NCBI GenBank assembly: GCA_020627535.1
Contig: JAHDGU010000002.1
Span: forward strand, 62,001-126,000
Direction: 5' to 3'
DNA from: Saprospiraceae bacterium
GTDB lineage: Bacteria; Bacteroidota; Bacteroidia; Chitinophagales; Saprospiraceae
Length of the DNA stretch: 64,000 bases
The position numbers and the translations under genes were made by a program. How positions within the stretch are numbered: the first letter of the stretch is position 1; each line of letters begins with the position of its first letter. Below, piece by piece: positions 34,438 to 43,827 of this stretch. The notes under the pieces were generated by a model, which ran no database searches, had not been told where the DNA came from, and saw only the letters and a program-made list of their open reading frames with translations.

Positions 34438-36468
34438 CTAAGCTAAAAACTCTTTGATCCGACTAGCTACTGCATCTGCTGTAAATCCAAATTTCTCATC
34501 CAAGACATGATATGGTGCTGACTGTCCAAAGTGCTGCAAGCCCCACACATATCCTTGATGCCCTACGAGTCCGCGGAGTGAGACTGGCAGGCCGGCGGTC
34601 AATCCAAATACCTTCTTATCCGCAGGAATGATTTTCTCTTGATAACTGCTCTCTTGTGATCTGAATAGGCCCTCACTTGGCACTGATACGATGCGAGTGT
34701 TGATTCCATCGCACATGCTGAGCAATTCCGCAGCCTCAATCAGGCTCGCAACTTCTGAACCATTTGCGACCAATACGATGTCAGGCTCAGACGAGTCCTC
34801 TTGGACGATATAGGCTCCATGAGCTACAGATTCGAATACAGCTTGGTGTGAACGGACTGGAAGAGACTTGATATTCTGTCTTGAAAAAATAAGACCGGTA
34901 GGACCAGCTTGATTTTGGATTGCGAGCCTCCAGGCCGCAGTGGTTTCTTCTCCATCTGCTGGCCTTAGGGCCAGTAAGCTGCTTCTCCCAGAATGATTGC
35001 GGAGTTGCTCCAATAATCGAAGTTGAGCCTCTTGCTCGATAGGTTGATGTGTTGGTCCATCTTCACCAACTCTGAAGGCATCATGGGTCCATACAAAAAT
35101 CACTTGTTGCTCCATCAAAGCGCACACTCTCAATACTGGCTTCATGTAGTCAGAGAAAGCAAAGAATGTCGCACAGATTGGAATCACACCGCCATGCAAG
35201 GCCATCCCAGTGGAAAGTGCGGCCATGGTAAGCTCCGATACTCCAGCCTGCAAAAAAGCCCCAGAAAAATCTCCTTTTCGAAAGATGCTGGTTTTTTTTA
35301 AAAATCCATCAGTCTTATCGCTATTGCTGAGATCCGCAGACGAGACAATCAAATTGTCCAAATGATCAGCAAGAAAGGCCAAGACGGCAGAAGATGAATT
35401 TCTCGTTGCTTGATCAAGCTTTTGATCCAAAGTGTCCCAAGGTATATTTCCTAAATCATCATGATGAAATTTCCAATATTTTTCAGCTGAATCAGGATTG
35501 TGCATCGCCCAAGAATCAAATTCCTGATTCCTCCTGCTAACCATGTCTCTCTTATGACTGTTGATATCATCAAAGTATCCTGAAATTTCCTCGTCAATCG
35601 AAAAACCATCTGAAGGGTCTGCACCCAATCCGCGCAGTGTCTCTTCAAAGGAAGCATTTGAGTTCCCTAAGGGCTTACCATGAAACTCGACAGCTCCTTC
35701 TATTAACTCGCCTTTCTCATTCCTAGCTCCTTTTCCCATCATGGTCTTGCCAATAATCAAACTGGGTCGGTCAGTGACGTCGTTGGCTTCTTGTAATGCG
35801 TGCCGAATCTGGTCATGATCATTGCCATCTATGGTCACGACATGCCAATGCCAGGCTTCATACTTCTTGGCTGTATCCTCGCTGCTAACATCTGACGTTA
35901 TGCTTGAAAGCTGCACATCATTGGCATCATAAAACATAATCACATTGCCCAGACCCAAATGTCCCGCAATCCTCCCTACTCCTTGAGATATTTCCTCTTG
36001 AACTCCTCCATCTGATATATAGATGTAACTCTTGTGAGCAACCACATCTCCAAATCTCGCCGCCATAAAGCGCTCAGCGATCGCCGATCCCGCACCAAAT
36101 GCATGACCGAGACCCAAAGGACCAGAGGTGTTTTCCACTCCTCTCTGACGGTCTATCTCAGGATGACCAGGTGTAGGACTTCCCCATTGCCTGAATGCTT
36201 TGAGCTCATCCAAAGTATACATTCCCGTCAGACCGAGTATGGCATACAACATTGCTGACATATGGCCCGGATCTAGAAAAAACCGATCACGTAAGTGCCA
36301 TTCACCATCATCTGGGTTATAATTGAGAAACTCGCTGTATAGCACTTGCACATAGTCTGCACCGCCCATGGGTCCGCCCGGATGACCAGATTGTGCCTTT
36401 TCAACCATTGCGGCGGACAATACTCGGATCGTATCCGCTGCCTTCAGTGAAGAATTGCTATCTATCAT
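34438..36468 (-). CDS. tkt: Transketolase
   Basis: 676 residues, complete in one chain. N-terminal thiamine-diphosphate part: AAMVEKAQSGHPGGPMGGADY, DPGHMSAMLYAIL, GSPTPGHPEIDR, ENTSGPLGLGHAFGAG and SDGGVQEEISQGVGRIAGHLGLG (metal/ThDP-binding region). Middle domain: WTHDAFRVGEDGPTHQPIEQEAQL with the catalytic Glu region. It interconverts pentose phosphates with C3-C7 sugar phosphates, so it takes the xylulose-5-phosphate made by xylA and xylB into central metabolism. Its place inside the xylan locus, 52 bases behind the GH26-like gene, suggests co-induction with xylan breakdown. Confidence 0.95.
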   Translation of the reverse strand: MIDSNSSLKAADTIRVLSAAMVEKAQSGHPGGPMGGADYVQVLYSEFLNYNPDDGEWHLRDRFFLDPGHMSAMLYAILGLTGMYTLDELKAFRQWGSPTPGHPEIDRQRGVENTSGPLGLGHAFGAGSAIAERFMAARFGDVVAHKSYIYISDGGVQEEISQGVGRIAGHLGLGNVIMFYDANDVQLSSITSDVSSEDTAKKYEAWHWHVVTIDGNDHDQIRHALQEANDVTDRPSLIIGKTMMGKGARNEKGELIEGAVEFHGKPLGNSNASFEETLRGLGADPSDGFSIDEEISGYFDDINSHKRDMVSRRNQEFDSWAMHNPDSAEKYWKFHHDDLGNIPWDTLDQKLDQATRNSSSAVLAFLADHLDNLIVSSADLSNSDKTDGFLKKTSIFRKGDFSGAFLQAGVSELTMAALSTGMALHGGVIPICATFFAFSDYMKPVLRVCALMEQQVIFVWTHDAFRVGEDGPTHQPIEQEAQLRLLEQLRNHSGRSSLLALRPADGEETTAAWRLAIQNQAGPTGLIFSRQNIKSLPVRSHQAVFESVAHGAYIVQEDSSEPDIVLVANGSEVASLIEAAELLSMCDGINTRIVSVPSEGLFRSQESSYQEKIIPADKKVFGLTAGLPVSLRGLVGHQGYVWGLQHFGQSAPYHVLDEKFGFTADAVASRIKEFLA

Positions 36469-36520
36469 AATTTATCATATGTACAACTAGTGATGAATAC
36501 TGAGAGCTAGAATTGAAGGA

Positions 36521-37792
36521 TCAATAATCCAATAGAATTTTTCGAGTAAGAGTAGCTCCGTCAGATCGCACGATTATGTGATAGATCTGTGTAGTGTCAT
36601 AATTAAATCTCAATTCACAGCTAGTACAGGATTCTTGTCGCATAAGCATGCGACCACTCTGATCAAAAACCGCTACTTCATCTATCTCCGCAGCATCATC
36701 AAATGACACATGAAGCGAACCAGCATTTGACGTCAGTCTCAGATCAAGTCGATCTCGATCTATATCTGATACGCTGGTGATCCATCCCCGATAGTCCAGC
36801 TCATCAAATAAATCTTCATTTCCAAAAAGCCAAGGCTCCTTATTCATCTCCTCGACCCAGAGCTCATGAACTGTTGTGTTAATTTGCACACGACTGTCGC
36901 CCCATCCTTGACCTTCCCACATGGGTTGACTGTCCCAATCCGCATTGATGTAGGCAAAGGCCTTGATATCATCATCAGCATATATCTCGTCAAACACACG
37001 CTCAAACCACTGATCCCAATGAGATTGTCCATCTCCAACTCCCAAATCAATCTTTGGCGTTGCTTCTGCAATCATCACTGGCTTCCCTTTGCTTCTAGCA
37101 AGATTTCTAATACTTATTCCCATATTTTGCCCATCAAACTGAGAATACCCAAACCAGTTGACATATTCGTCACCGGGATACCATCTTTGAATATTGCTAT
37201 AGTTTAGACCTGCGGACTGCCAGACGTAAGCGGCATTTCGTACTTGTAACTCATCAAAGCGATGAACTATATATCTCCATGCGAGTTTAAATTCATCGGG
37301 ATCATAATTGTTCCATGGCCCTTCAAATTCGTAGCCGATCCTGATAAATATCGGCCGATCCTGTCCTTTGACCCAATTGGCGAATTCCCGGATCTCTTGA
37401 TCTTTATCGCCCGCCACAATCTGGTCAAGAATACCTACGAGGTATAAGCCAATGACAATGACACTATTGTCAAAGTCTGAATCATCTACATATGATTGCG
37501 CCCGCACATCTCCCGCGCCCCAATTTGCGAGAGTGGTAAGACCTCCGAGATTGTTGATTGACGTGTAACTGGTCACACCGGCTGGCATATCAGCATCTAC
37601 TAGATCAATATAGCCATTTCGATATGATGCCAGTCCACCTACAGATCCCAGATCTTGACCAATAATAAAGAGTTTCTTTCCGTCTTCGGGAGCGAACTTA
37701 GCTTGACCAAAGTTAGCGCTTTGCTGGGCCGTAACTACTGCTAAAGAGAGGAGTACCAAGCACGAGCCAACGAGTAGCTTGAATTTCATCAT
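36521..37792 (-). CDS. Secreted GH26-like glycoside hydrolase with T9SS-like tail
   Basis: 423 residues from the ATG at 37792, chosen because it gives a standard signal peptide (MMKFKLLVGSCLVLLSLAVVTAQ) and lies 7 bases behind the GH10 stop; the longer frame would overlap GH10. Clan GH-A features: FIRIGYEFEGPWN with the likely acid/base Glu (about 155), WYPGDEYVNWFGYSQFD and PVMIAEATP with the likely nucleophile Glu (about 245). These patterns resemble GH26 (mannanases and beta-1,3-xylanases). The last 80 residues (LRLTSNAGSLHVSFDD ... RKILLDY) look like a T9SS sorting domain. In this locus, a xylanase activity, possibly on beta-1,3-xylan, is the best guess. The subfamily is not certain. Confidence 0.65.
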   Translation of the reverse strand: MMKFKLLVGSCLVLLSLAVVTAQQSANFGQAKFAPEDGKKLFIIGQDLGSVGGLASYRNGYIDLVDADMPAGVTSYTSINNLGGLTTLANWGAGDVRAQSYVDDSDFDNSVIVIGLYLVGILDQIVAGDKDQEIREFANWVKGQDRPIFIRIGYEFEGPWNNYDPDEFKLAWRYIVHRFDELQVRNAAYVWQSAGLNYSNIQRWYPGDEYVNWFGYSQFDGQNMGISIRNLARSKGKPVMIAEATPKIDLGVGDGQSHWDQWFERVFDEIYADDDIKAFAYINADWDSQPMWEGQGWGDSRVQINTTVHELWVEEMNKEPWLFGNEDLFDELDYRGWITSVSDIDRDRLDLRLTSNAGSLHVSFDDAAEIDEVAVFDQSGRMLMRQESCTSCELRFNYDTTQIYHIIVRSDGATLTRKILLDY

Positions 37793-37799
37793 TGCGATT

Positions 37800-39158
37800 C
37801 TATTGTAAGGCTTCAACAAAACCTGTATGAGCTTTTTTGAGAGCAAAGTTTTTGTCATAAAGCAGTGGCCAATCAGCTTGTCCCCAAAAGTCAAGCAACC
37901 AGGACTCGTCGTCCCTAAGTCCCCAGACGGTGAGTGCAAATTTGTATTGGTCAGGTATACCATTATAAACTTCCACAACCTCCTTGACCTTTTTCTTTTG
38001 TGCTTCAGCTCTTGTATCTGTGAGCGAGCTCAGATCATTACCAGGATTGGCTCTTACGTCAAGCTCAGAAAAATGCAACAAGAGCTCTCTATCAATGACC
38101 TCATTTGCGGCAGATTGTATGCGACTGCGACTGGGCCCATTGTATGCAATATGCATCTGAAATCCAAAACCGTCAACAGGCACACCATCTCGTATAAACT
38201 CATCCATTAAAGAAAGTGCGGCTTTGCGCTTCGTATCGTCAGTCACCATATTGTAATCATTGTAAAAAATAAGCACATCGGGATCTGCTGCGCGAGTCCA
38301 TTCATGGCACTTCTTGATGTAGTCGGGACCCATTCGCTGAAGAAAAACAGAATTTCTTAAGTTCCCAGATCCATCAGCAAAGGCTTCATTAACAACATCC
38401 CATGAGACTACTCGTCCTCGATATCTCGACACGGTCGTAGTGATGTAGTCTTTCACCATATCTTCAAACTCTTGATCCGTGCCGGCAAAATTTTCTACCC
38501 AACTCGGCGTCGCGGCGTGCCAGATGAGCGCATGGCCGTGGACTTGCATACCGTGCTCCTCGGCATAGTTGACAATGGCATCTGCCTTCGAGAAATCATA
38601 GTCTCCCTGTCTGGGATACATGATATTCATCTTCATTTCAAACTCTGATGTAAGACTATTATACTCTTTTTCCAGAATCTGTGCATGTAGACCATTCAAT
38701 CGACTTGCTCTTACCGCCATACCAACTTTGAAAGTCGTTGCTACCTCCTTAAGTGCTATATCCGGCTCGCCATCAGGCTCTGATAAAGTGGTTACCGTCT
38801 GGGTAATGCTGTAATCAGATCTCTGATCATCAATGACAGTGCGCACACGAATGAAGTACTCAGTGCTCATTTCCAAATTACTCACATTAAGCCCTGTGCT
38901 GTTTTCTCTAAGCTCATTATATGGAGAAACTGTGTTGTCGAATAAATCATCGCTGGCAATGGTAACCTCATAGAAATCTGCTCCAGTCACTGATGACCAT
39001 TCTACCCGAAAAGAATTTTGCCCGAGGTTCGATATAGTCAAAGTAGTTGGTGCCAAGAGTTCTATCACAGGCTCGCCCCCCGACATTCCACCACCCTCGT
39101 CACATGAGATACAAATAGAAATTACCACACCCAATGAAATAAATAATCGTGGCATCAT
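37800..39158 (-). CDS. GH10 endo-xylanase lipoprotein with fibronectin-III domain
   Basis: 452 residues from the ATG at 39158, which gives a lipoprotein leader ending SICISC. A fibronectin-III domain spans about 30-125 (LTISNLGQNSFRVEWSSV). The GH10 barrel follows from about 130: SRLNGLHAQILEKEYNSLTSE, VHGHALIWHAATPSW, VSWDVVNEAF with the acid/base Glu (about 257), IFYNDYNM, and LHFSELDVR with the nucleophile Glu (about 363). It would cleave beta-1,4-xylan at the cell surface or in the periplasm, feeding SusCD. It follows the surface lipoprotein gene after a 132-bp gap holding a strong hairpin. Confidence 0.93.
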   Translation of the reverse strand: MMPRLFISLGVVISICISCDEGGGMSGGEPVIELLAPTTLTISNLGQNSFRVEWSSVTGADFYEVTIASDDLFDNTVSPYNELRENSTGLNVSNLEMSTEYFIRVRTVIDDQRSDYSITQTVTTLSEPDGEPDIALKEVATTFKVGMAVRASRLNGLHAQILEKEYNSLTSEFEMKMNIMYPRQGDYDFSKADAIVNYAEEHGMQVHGHALIWHAATPSWVENFAGTDQEFEDMVKDYITTTVSRYRGRVVSWDVVNEAFADGSGNLRNSVFLQRMGPDYIKKCHEWTRAADPDVLIFYNDYNMVTDDTKRKAALSLMDEFIRDGVPVDGFGFQMHIAYNGPSRSRIQSAANEVIDRELLLHFSELDVRANPGNDLSSLTDTRAEAQKKKVKEVVEVYNGIPDQYKFALTVWGLRDDESWLLDFWGQADWPLLYDKNFALKKAHTGFVEALQ

Positions 39159-39235
39159 AGTTCTTGAAGGTTTAGATTGAAAAATGATCAATGAGTATGG
39201 TCACTAGTGGATCACAAACGCGTGCTTAAAATGAA

Positions 39236-39265
39236 GATTCTGGACGTACTTGTGCGTCCAGAATC
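39236..39265 (-). terminator. Strong hairpin between the surface lipoprotein and GH10 genes
   Basis: An 11-base perfect stem (GATTCTGGACG with CGTCCAGAATC) around an 8-base loop lies 26 bases after the stop of the upstream gene in the minus direction and is followed by TTCATTTT. The T-run is broken, so it may act as a partial terminator or as an RNA 3'-end stabiliser that sets SusCD-side expression above that of the enzymes. Confidence 0.5.
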
Positions 39266-39290
39266 CTCGGATTGAAACTCTATAAGAACT

Positions 39291-40529
39291 CTATTCACAA
39301 TATCTAATATTGTCAATGAAGTAATTACCAGCTGTATTCCCTTGGATCAAGATCCAAGGATAGTCTGTATTTGCGTCGACCTCACCGACCAAATTGTACT
39401 CCAAGGTCGTCCAAGCTCCGGCAGCTACATCAATGAAGTAACCCGTAGCGAAGTCTTCCTCTATCTGCAACTTAAGGCTACCGTCTACTTCAAAGTATAC
39501 ATCGACTAAGACCTTCTTGGCATTTTCAGTCACAACTGGTATACTACGATTGGCATTGGAAGCAAATGGATCAGCCTGTGTCATTTTTAGCACTTTGGCT
39601 GAAGAGTTAACAGCATCTACTAGTGGATTATCCGCTACCGAGACATCTTGTCCCCAGGCATTCCAATCTCCAACTTCTCCATCTTCGAAGTCACCAAGTA
39701 GATCACAGTTGTCTGCCACAATATCAAGAGCACAATACTTGATATTATCGATATAATAGTTGCCAGGTGTATTACCTTGAATAAGCACCCAAGGATATTC
39801 ACCACCTTCTGTGACTTGATCTGTCAGGTCATACTCAAGTGTTACCCATTCACCAGCTGGCACATCTTGAAAGTATCCCGTAGCAAAATCTGGCTCTATC
39901 TGAAGCTTGAGAGAGCCTGCGACCTCAAAGTAGACATCTACCGTGATCTTAATCGCAAAGGGCGTATAAAAATCTGCAGTCAGATTTGCATTTTGAGAAA
40001 AAGGATCTGACTGAGTCATCTTTAGCACTTTGGCAGAGGCATTTACCGCAGATGGTGCGGGATTGTCCGAGACAGATACATCCTGTCCCCATGAATTCCA
40101 TCCGCCGACTTCTCCGTCCTCGAAGTCTCCCAAGAGCAGACAATTGTCTGCTTCTGGATCTGGGAGATCTGGGTCTCTTTGATCTATGTTGATCACGATC
40201 TTGGCAGAATCAAAACCTGCATCGTTACCCACGAGAAGAGTGATCTCATAGGTGCCCATATCTGGATAGTAGGCCGTATCAGGGCCAGATGTCTCATCCC
40301 TTCTGAAGCTCGTCCCTTCTCTAAATCTCCAAGCGGAAAAAAGTCCATCACCGGTACTGGTATTGTTGAGGACAATGTAATTGGCATTAGCAGATGAGGG
40401 CTCTGCTGTAAAACTCACAGCGGGAGAGCTAGATTCTATGTCTCCCATCATGATGTTGTCATCTTGACATGACATGCAGACTACGGCCACTACTATGGCT
40501 GCGCAAAAAAGTTGTGAGAAGTATTTCAT
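39291..40529 (-). CDS. Surface glycan-binding lipoprotein with PKD-like domain and two binding-like repeats
   Basis: 412 residues, lipoprotein leader ending VCMSC (Cys21). A PKD-like domain occupies about 35-118 (VSFTAEPSSANANYIVLNN ... GTYEITLLVGNDAGFDSAK). Two repeats of about 140 residues follow, at about 127-267 and 270-412, each starting NCxLLGDFEDGEVGxWN and containing SLKLQIEx DFATGYF and YPWxLIQGNTxGNYxIDN; they are about 65 percent alike by eye. Each repeat resembles a jelly-roll carbohydrate-binding module. By position after susD it fills the surface glycan-binding protein (SusE/F-type) role: holding xylan at the cell surface for SusC. No catalytic residues are seen. Confidence 0.75.
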   Translation of the reverse strand: MKYFSQLFCAAIVVAVVCMSCQDDNIMMGDIESSSPAVSFTAEPSSANANYIVLNNTSTGDGLFSAWRFREGTSFRRDETSGPDTAYYPDMGTYEITLLVGNDAGFDSAKIVINIDQRDPDLPDPEADNCLLLGDFEDGEVGGWNSWGQDVSVSDNPAPSAVNASAKVLKMTQSDPFSQNANLTADFYTPFAIKITVDVYFEVAGSLKLQIEPDFATGYFQDVPAGEWVTLEYDLTDQVTEGGEYPWVLIQGNTPGNYYIDNIKYCALDIVADNCDLLGDFEDGEVGDWNAWGQDVSVADNPLVDAVNSSAKVLKMTQADPFASNANRSIPVVTENAKKVLVDVYFEVDGSLKLQIEEDFATGYFIDVAAGAWTTLEYNLVGEVDANTDYPWILIQGNTAGNYFIDNIRYCE

Positions 40530-40540
40530 TATTAGTGGTT

Positions 40541-43500
40541 TTAGTATTTTATCATTCTTAAGTAATCATCATTGCATGCCAGCAAGACTCTTGGACCACT
40601 CGATGTATTGATGTGCTTCATATCTTTGACATCATATGGCAAAAACAAATTTGATCTATGAGCGGGAACTTCGCTAAAAGTCCCATGTTCATTTCCTCTC
40701 ATCCATACTCCAACAGAAGCATCATTTCGCTTGGTCTCTGGTTCTGATCCAAACAAATTACCAGCCAATAGAAGGTCGTCATTGCCATCTTGATCAAAGT
40801 CAAGACAGAGGGCTGCGTTGATTTGGGACAATTGACAAGATCTGGGCAAATCGACCTTCTCGTATCCACCATGAGCCTTGCTGTACCATATTTGGCTGGC
40901 AAATGAAGTCACTGAGTGCTGTACTGAGGCTCTTTCTAGTAATTGCTCACCATAGATGTCGTTGATACTCGCCTCGGCAAATGCATTGTATGATGTGAAT
41001 TTTTTTTTGATATCAGGAATTTGCTCGGCAGAGCACTGTAGTCCTCTCACTGGATACTTGGTACCATCCTGGCTGTAGGCAAGTACAATATCATGCTTTT
41101 GATTGCCATCAAAATCGTCAAGATACATCTCGAATGGAGACTCCAAGGATGCTTGGTACTTGTAATTGAGTCCTAGATTTCCGAGGAGGTAGTCATCCCT
41201 TCCATCTTGATTGAAATCATGTGCCAAAAGACTAGACCACCAAGAGGTCGAGGACTCATCACTAAAATTGGTATTACGAGAAAAATGTCCGTCTCTATTT
41301 TCCAAGAGGACTGGCTCCATCCATTCTCCTACGAGCAAAATATCCATATCACCATCTAAATCATAGTCGGTCCAGTCAAAGTCAGTCACCATTCCTATCG
41401 CGCCATTATCCAGGCGCTCCGCTGTCACATCTTCAAACTTGATCTCACCATTTATAGATTGATTCTCCAAAAGCCTTGATGTCTCGAACTGACCGTAGGC
41501 ACCTGGTTTTTGTCTAGAGGAGACTAGTAAGTCCAGGTCACCGTCATTGTCGAAGTCACAAGACTTGACTTTAGAAACGGATTCTCTAAGCACTGGTAGG
41601 GATCTTGTATCGACAAAATTGCCTTGAACATTCCTATATAATCTGTCCTCATAAGCCTCATCGCCTGCCTTCCATTCACTTCCTCCTGATCCGACGTAAA
41701 GATCTACCCACCCATCTCCGTCCGCATCAAAGAACAGTGCAGTCTGATCTTCATAGCGCAGGTCATCAAGAAAAATTCTAGGTGTTAACGCAGAAAAATC
41801 GCCCGAAACTGTCTGGATATAAAGCACTCCGGACTGACCAGATGCTCCTCCAACAAAATAATCCTCCAACCCATCATTGTCAACATCTGCGACTGCCAGT
41901 GCTGGTCCGAATCGAGACATAGTATGAGGCATCAACCGACCTTCTTTATAGTCGTCAAAGTTGTTTTCTTCATGAAGAAAAAAATCATCACTCTCTTCTA
42001 GAGAAAATAGTAGCGGATCCATTTGCTTCTGGTCCTCGACATTTTTACTGTCAGAATAATTGACCACTAGTTCACCTGTAGGAATATTCTGTACTCTTTG
42101 CTGGTTTCCATCAGGCCAAGTGACTAGAAGACTATCTATCATCTTATAATCACCGAGGCCAAAATGATGGCTCTGCTCCGAACTTGATTGAAACCCTCGG
42201 GTTGGATGATTTTCCGAAACCTGATATATAGAAGAATACCATATTTCCACTTTGCTTCCGATTCCAGCTGGATTTTTTGATGGACCTTCACAGCGAACGC
42301 GGAGATGCTTAGCCCTAGTCGTGTTCTGGTAAATCATTGCTGGTTGGTCAATATTGTTGACCACAAGATCAAGATCACCGTCATTGTCTAAATCAGCATA
42401 GGCAGAACCATTAGAATACGTTGGCAAACTCAAGCCCCACTCATCAGTAACATCTCCAAAGGAAAAATCCCCTTCGTTACGAAATGCCTTGTTGGGAATT
42501 GCTACAGATGGGATATCCTTGGTAGACTTGAGTAAATCTCTATTGGGATTCTTGTCCAAGTTGTTGAAGAAGTCCTTATTATTAATATCTCTTCTTGTGC
42601 CATTTGTCACCACCAAGTCTCTCATACCGTCATTGTCGAAATCGGCGATGAGAGGAGACCAGCTCCAATCCGTCAATGCAGTTCCTGTCATACGAGAAAT
42701 ATCTCCAAACAAAGCAAACCCGTATTGATTTGTACCGTGATTTAATTGGAGGCAGTTTTCCATGTATTGATAGGCCAAATCAAGAGATTCCATCTCGCGG
42801 AAGCCTTGGACATCCATACTCGCCATGTTGGCCTTGCTACGGAAGTTATCTGAAGGCGTCATATCGACTTGGAAGAAATCCAAGAAACCGTCGTTATTAA
42901 TATCTGCTGCGTCACAACCCATTCCATAATAGGCGCTATGGTTGAATGACTCATGCAGCTGATTTATGAACGTTCCATCTCCTTGATTGACATAGTAAAA
43001 ATCAGGAGATGCAAAGTCGTTGGACACGTAGATATCAGGAAGGCCGTCGTTATTAAAATCTGCGATCGACACCCCAAGACTCAATCCAAAATTGAGAACA
43101 CCACTATCTTCAGTCACATCCACAAATCGATCTCCATCATTACGATAGAGATGATCACTCGTCTCATGCCTTGGGTTTTTGACATTTTGACTGTATACAA
43201 AGTTTGGCGACTTGAAGTGGAGTGCAGGATAATTTGCTACGTACACATCGAGATCACCATCTCCGTCATAGTCGAAAAATGCTGCTTGAGTGCTTTGACC
43301 GGGATCATTAAGGCCATATTCCTCAGCGCTTTCGCTAAATGTCAGGTCTCCGTTGTTAATATACAGTAGATTACCAGTGCTTTCCCATTTTCCAGATATC
43401 GACACATAGATATCGAGTAGACCATCTGCATTTACATCACACATTGTAACGCCTGTATCCCATCTTCCATCACCAGTCACACCAGCTTGACGAGAAATAT

Positions 43501-43819
43501 TCTCAAATCTAATCGGCCCATCATCCTCAGTGATGTTGAGATAGAGTGTATTGTCACCCATATTGGAAGTGAAGTATAGATCGGGACGTAGGTCTCCATT
43601 AATATCACCAACGGCGACACCACCGCCCATGTAGATATATGGATAGGTGAAATAGTTGATCTCCTGGGTCTCCACGAGATCATTGCTAAAATCCACACCA
43701 CAGGCTTCTGCATCCAATAGAAGAAAAAGGGTATCGCTCAGATGCTCTTCCTTATCACACGAAGAGACACTTATCAATATGCCTATTAGCATCATATTGT
43801 AATACCCTTTTCGACTCAT
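40541..43819 (-). CDS. FG-GAP repeat lipoprotein with ASPIC/UnbV domain, inside the xylan locus
   Basis: 1092 residues with a lipoprotein leader ending SVSSC (Cys21). Many calcium-binding FG-GAP repeats (VGDINGDLRPDLYF, CDVNADGLLDIYV, FDYDGDGDLDVYVANY, DLDNDGDLDLVVNN) fill about 60-500. An ASPIC/UnbV domain follows at about 505-590 (VRCEGPSKNPAGIGSKVEIW, RGFQSSSEQSHHFGLG, SLLVTWPDGNQQRVQNI), and more repeats run to the end. Family relatives (CRTAC1-like) are common in Bacteroidota glycan loci but have no established role. It sits 8 bases behind susD and 11 before the surface lipoprotein, so it is an integral part of the operon and may bind or hold glycan. Confidence 0.85.
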   Translation of the reverse strand: MSRKGYYNMMLIGILISVSSCDKEEHLSDTLFLLLDAEACGVDFSNDLVETQEINYFTYPYIYMGGGVAVGDINGDLRPDLYFTSNMGDNTLYLNITEDDGPIRFENISRQAGVTGDGRWDTGVTMCDVNADGLLDIYVSISGKWESTGNLLYINNGDLTFSESAEEYGLNDPGQSTQAAFFDYDGDGDLDVYVANYPALHFKSPNFVYSQNVKNPRHETSDHLYRNDGDRFVDVTEDSGVLNFGLSLGVSIADFNNDGLPDIYVSNDFASPDFYYVNQGDGTFINQLHESFNHSAYYGMGCDAADINNDGFLDFFQVDMTPSDNFRSKANMASMDVQGFREMESLDLAYQYMENCLQLNHGTNQYGFALFGDISRMTGTALTDWSWSPLIADFDNDGMRDLVVTNGTRRDINNKDFFNNLDKNPNRDLLKSTKDIPSVAIPNKAFRNEGDFSFGDVTDEWGLSLPTYSNGSAYADLDNDGDLDLVVNNIDQPAMIYQNTTRAKHLRVRCEGPSKNPAGIGSKVEIWYSSIYQVSENHPTRGFQSSSEQSHHFGLGDYKMIDSLLVTWPDGNQQRVQNIPTGELVVNYSDSKNVEDQKQMDPLLFSLEESDDFFLHEENNFDDYKEGRLMPHTMSRFGPALAVADVDNDGLEDYFVGGASGQSGVLYIQTVSGDFSALTPRIFLDDLRYEDQTALFFDADGDGWVDLYVGSGGSEWKAGDEAYEDRLYRNVQGNFVDTRSLPVLRESVSKVKSCDFDNDGDLDLLVSSRQKPGAYGQFETSRLLENQSINGEIKFEDVTAERLDNGAIGMVTDFDWTDYDLDGDMDILLVGEWMEPVLLENRDGHFSRNTNFSDESSTSWWSSLLAHDFNQDGRDDYLLGNLGLNYKYQASLESPFEMYLDDFDGNQKHDIVLAYSQDGTKYPVRGLQCSAEQIPDIKKKFTSYNAFAEASINDIYGEQLLERASVQHSVTSFASQIWYSKAHGGYEKVDLPRSCQLSQINAALCLDFDQDGNDDLLLAGNLFGSEPETKRNDASVGVWMRGNEHGTFSEVPAHRSNLFLPYDVKDMKHINTSSGPRVLLACNDDYLRMIKY

Positions 43820-43827
43820 TTCTATAC

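Noticed and set aside
36521-37978. ATG at 37978 as start of the GH26-like gene
   Set aside because: It would overlap the GH10 coding end by about 180 bases and hide the signal peptide that starts at 37792.
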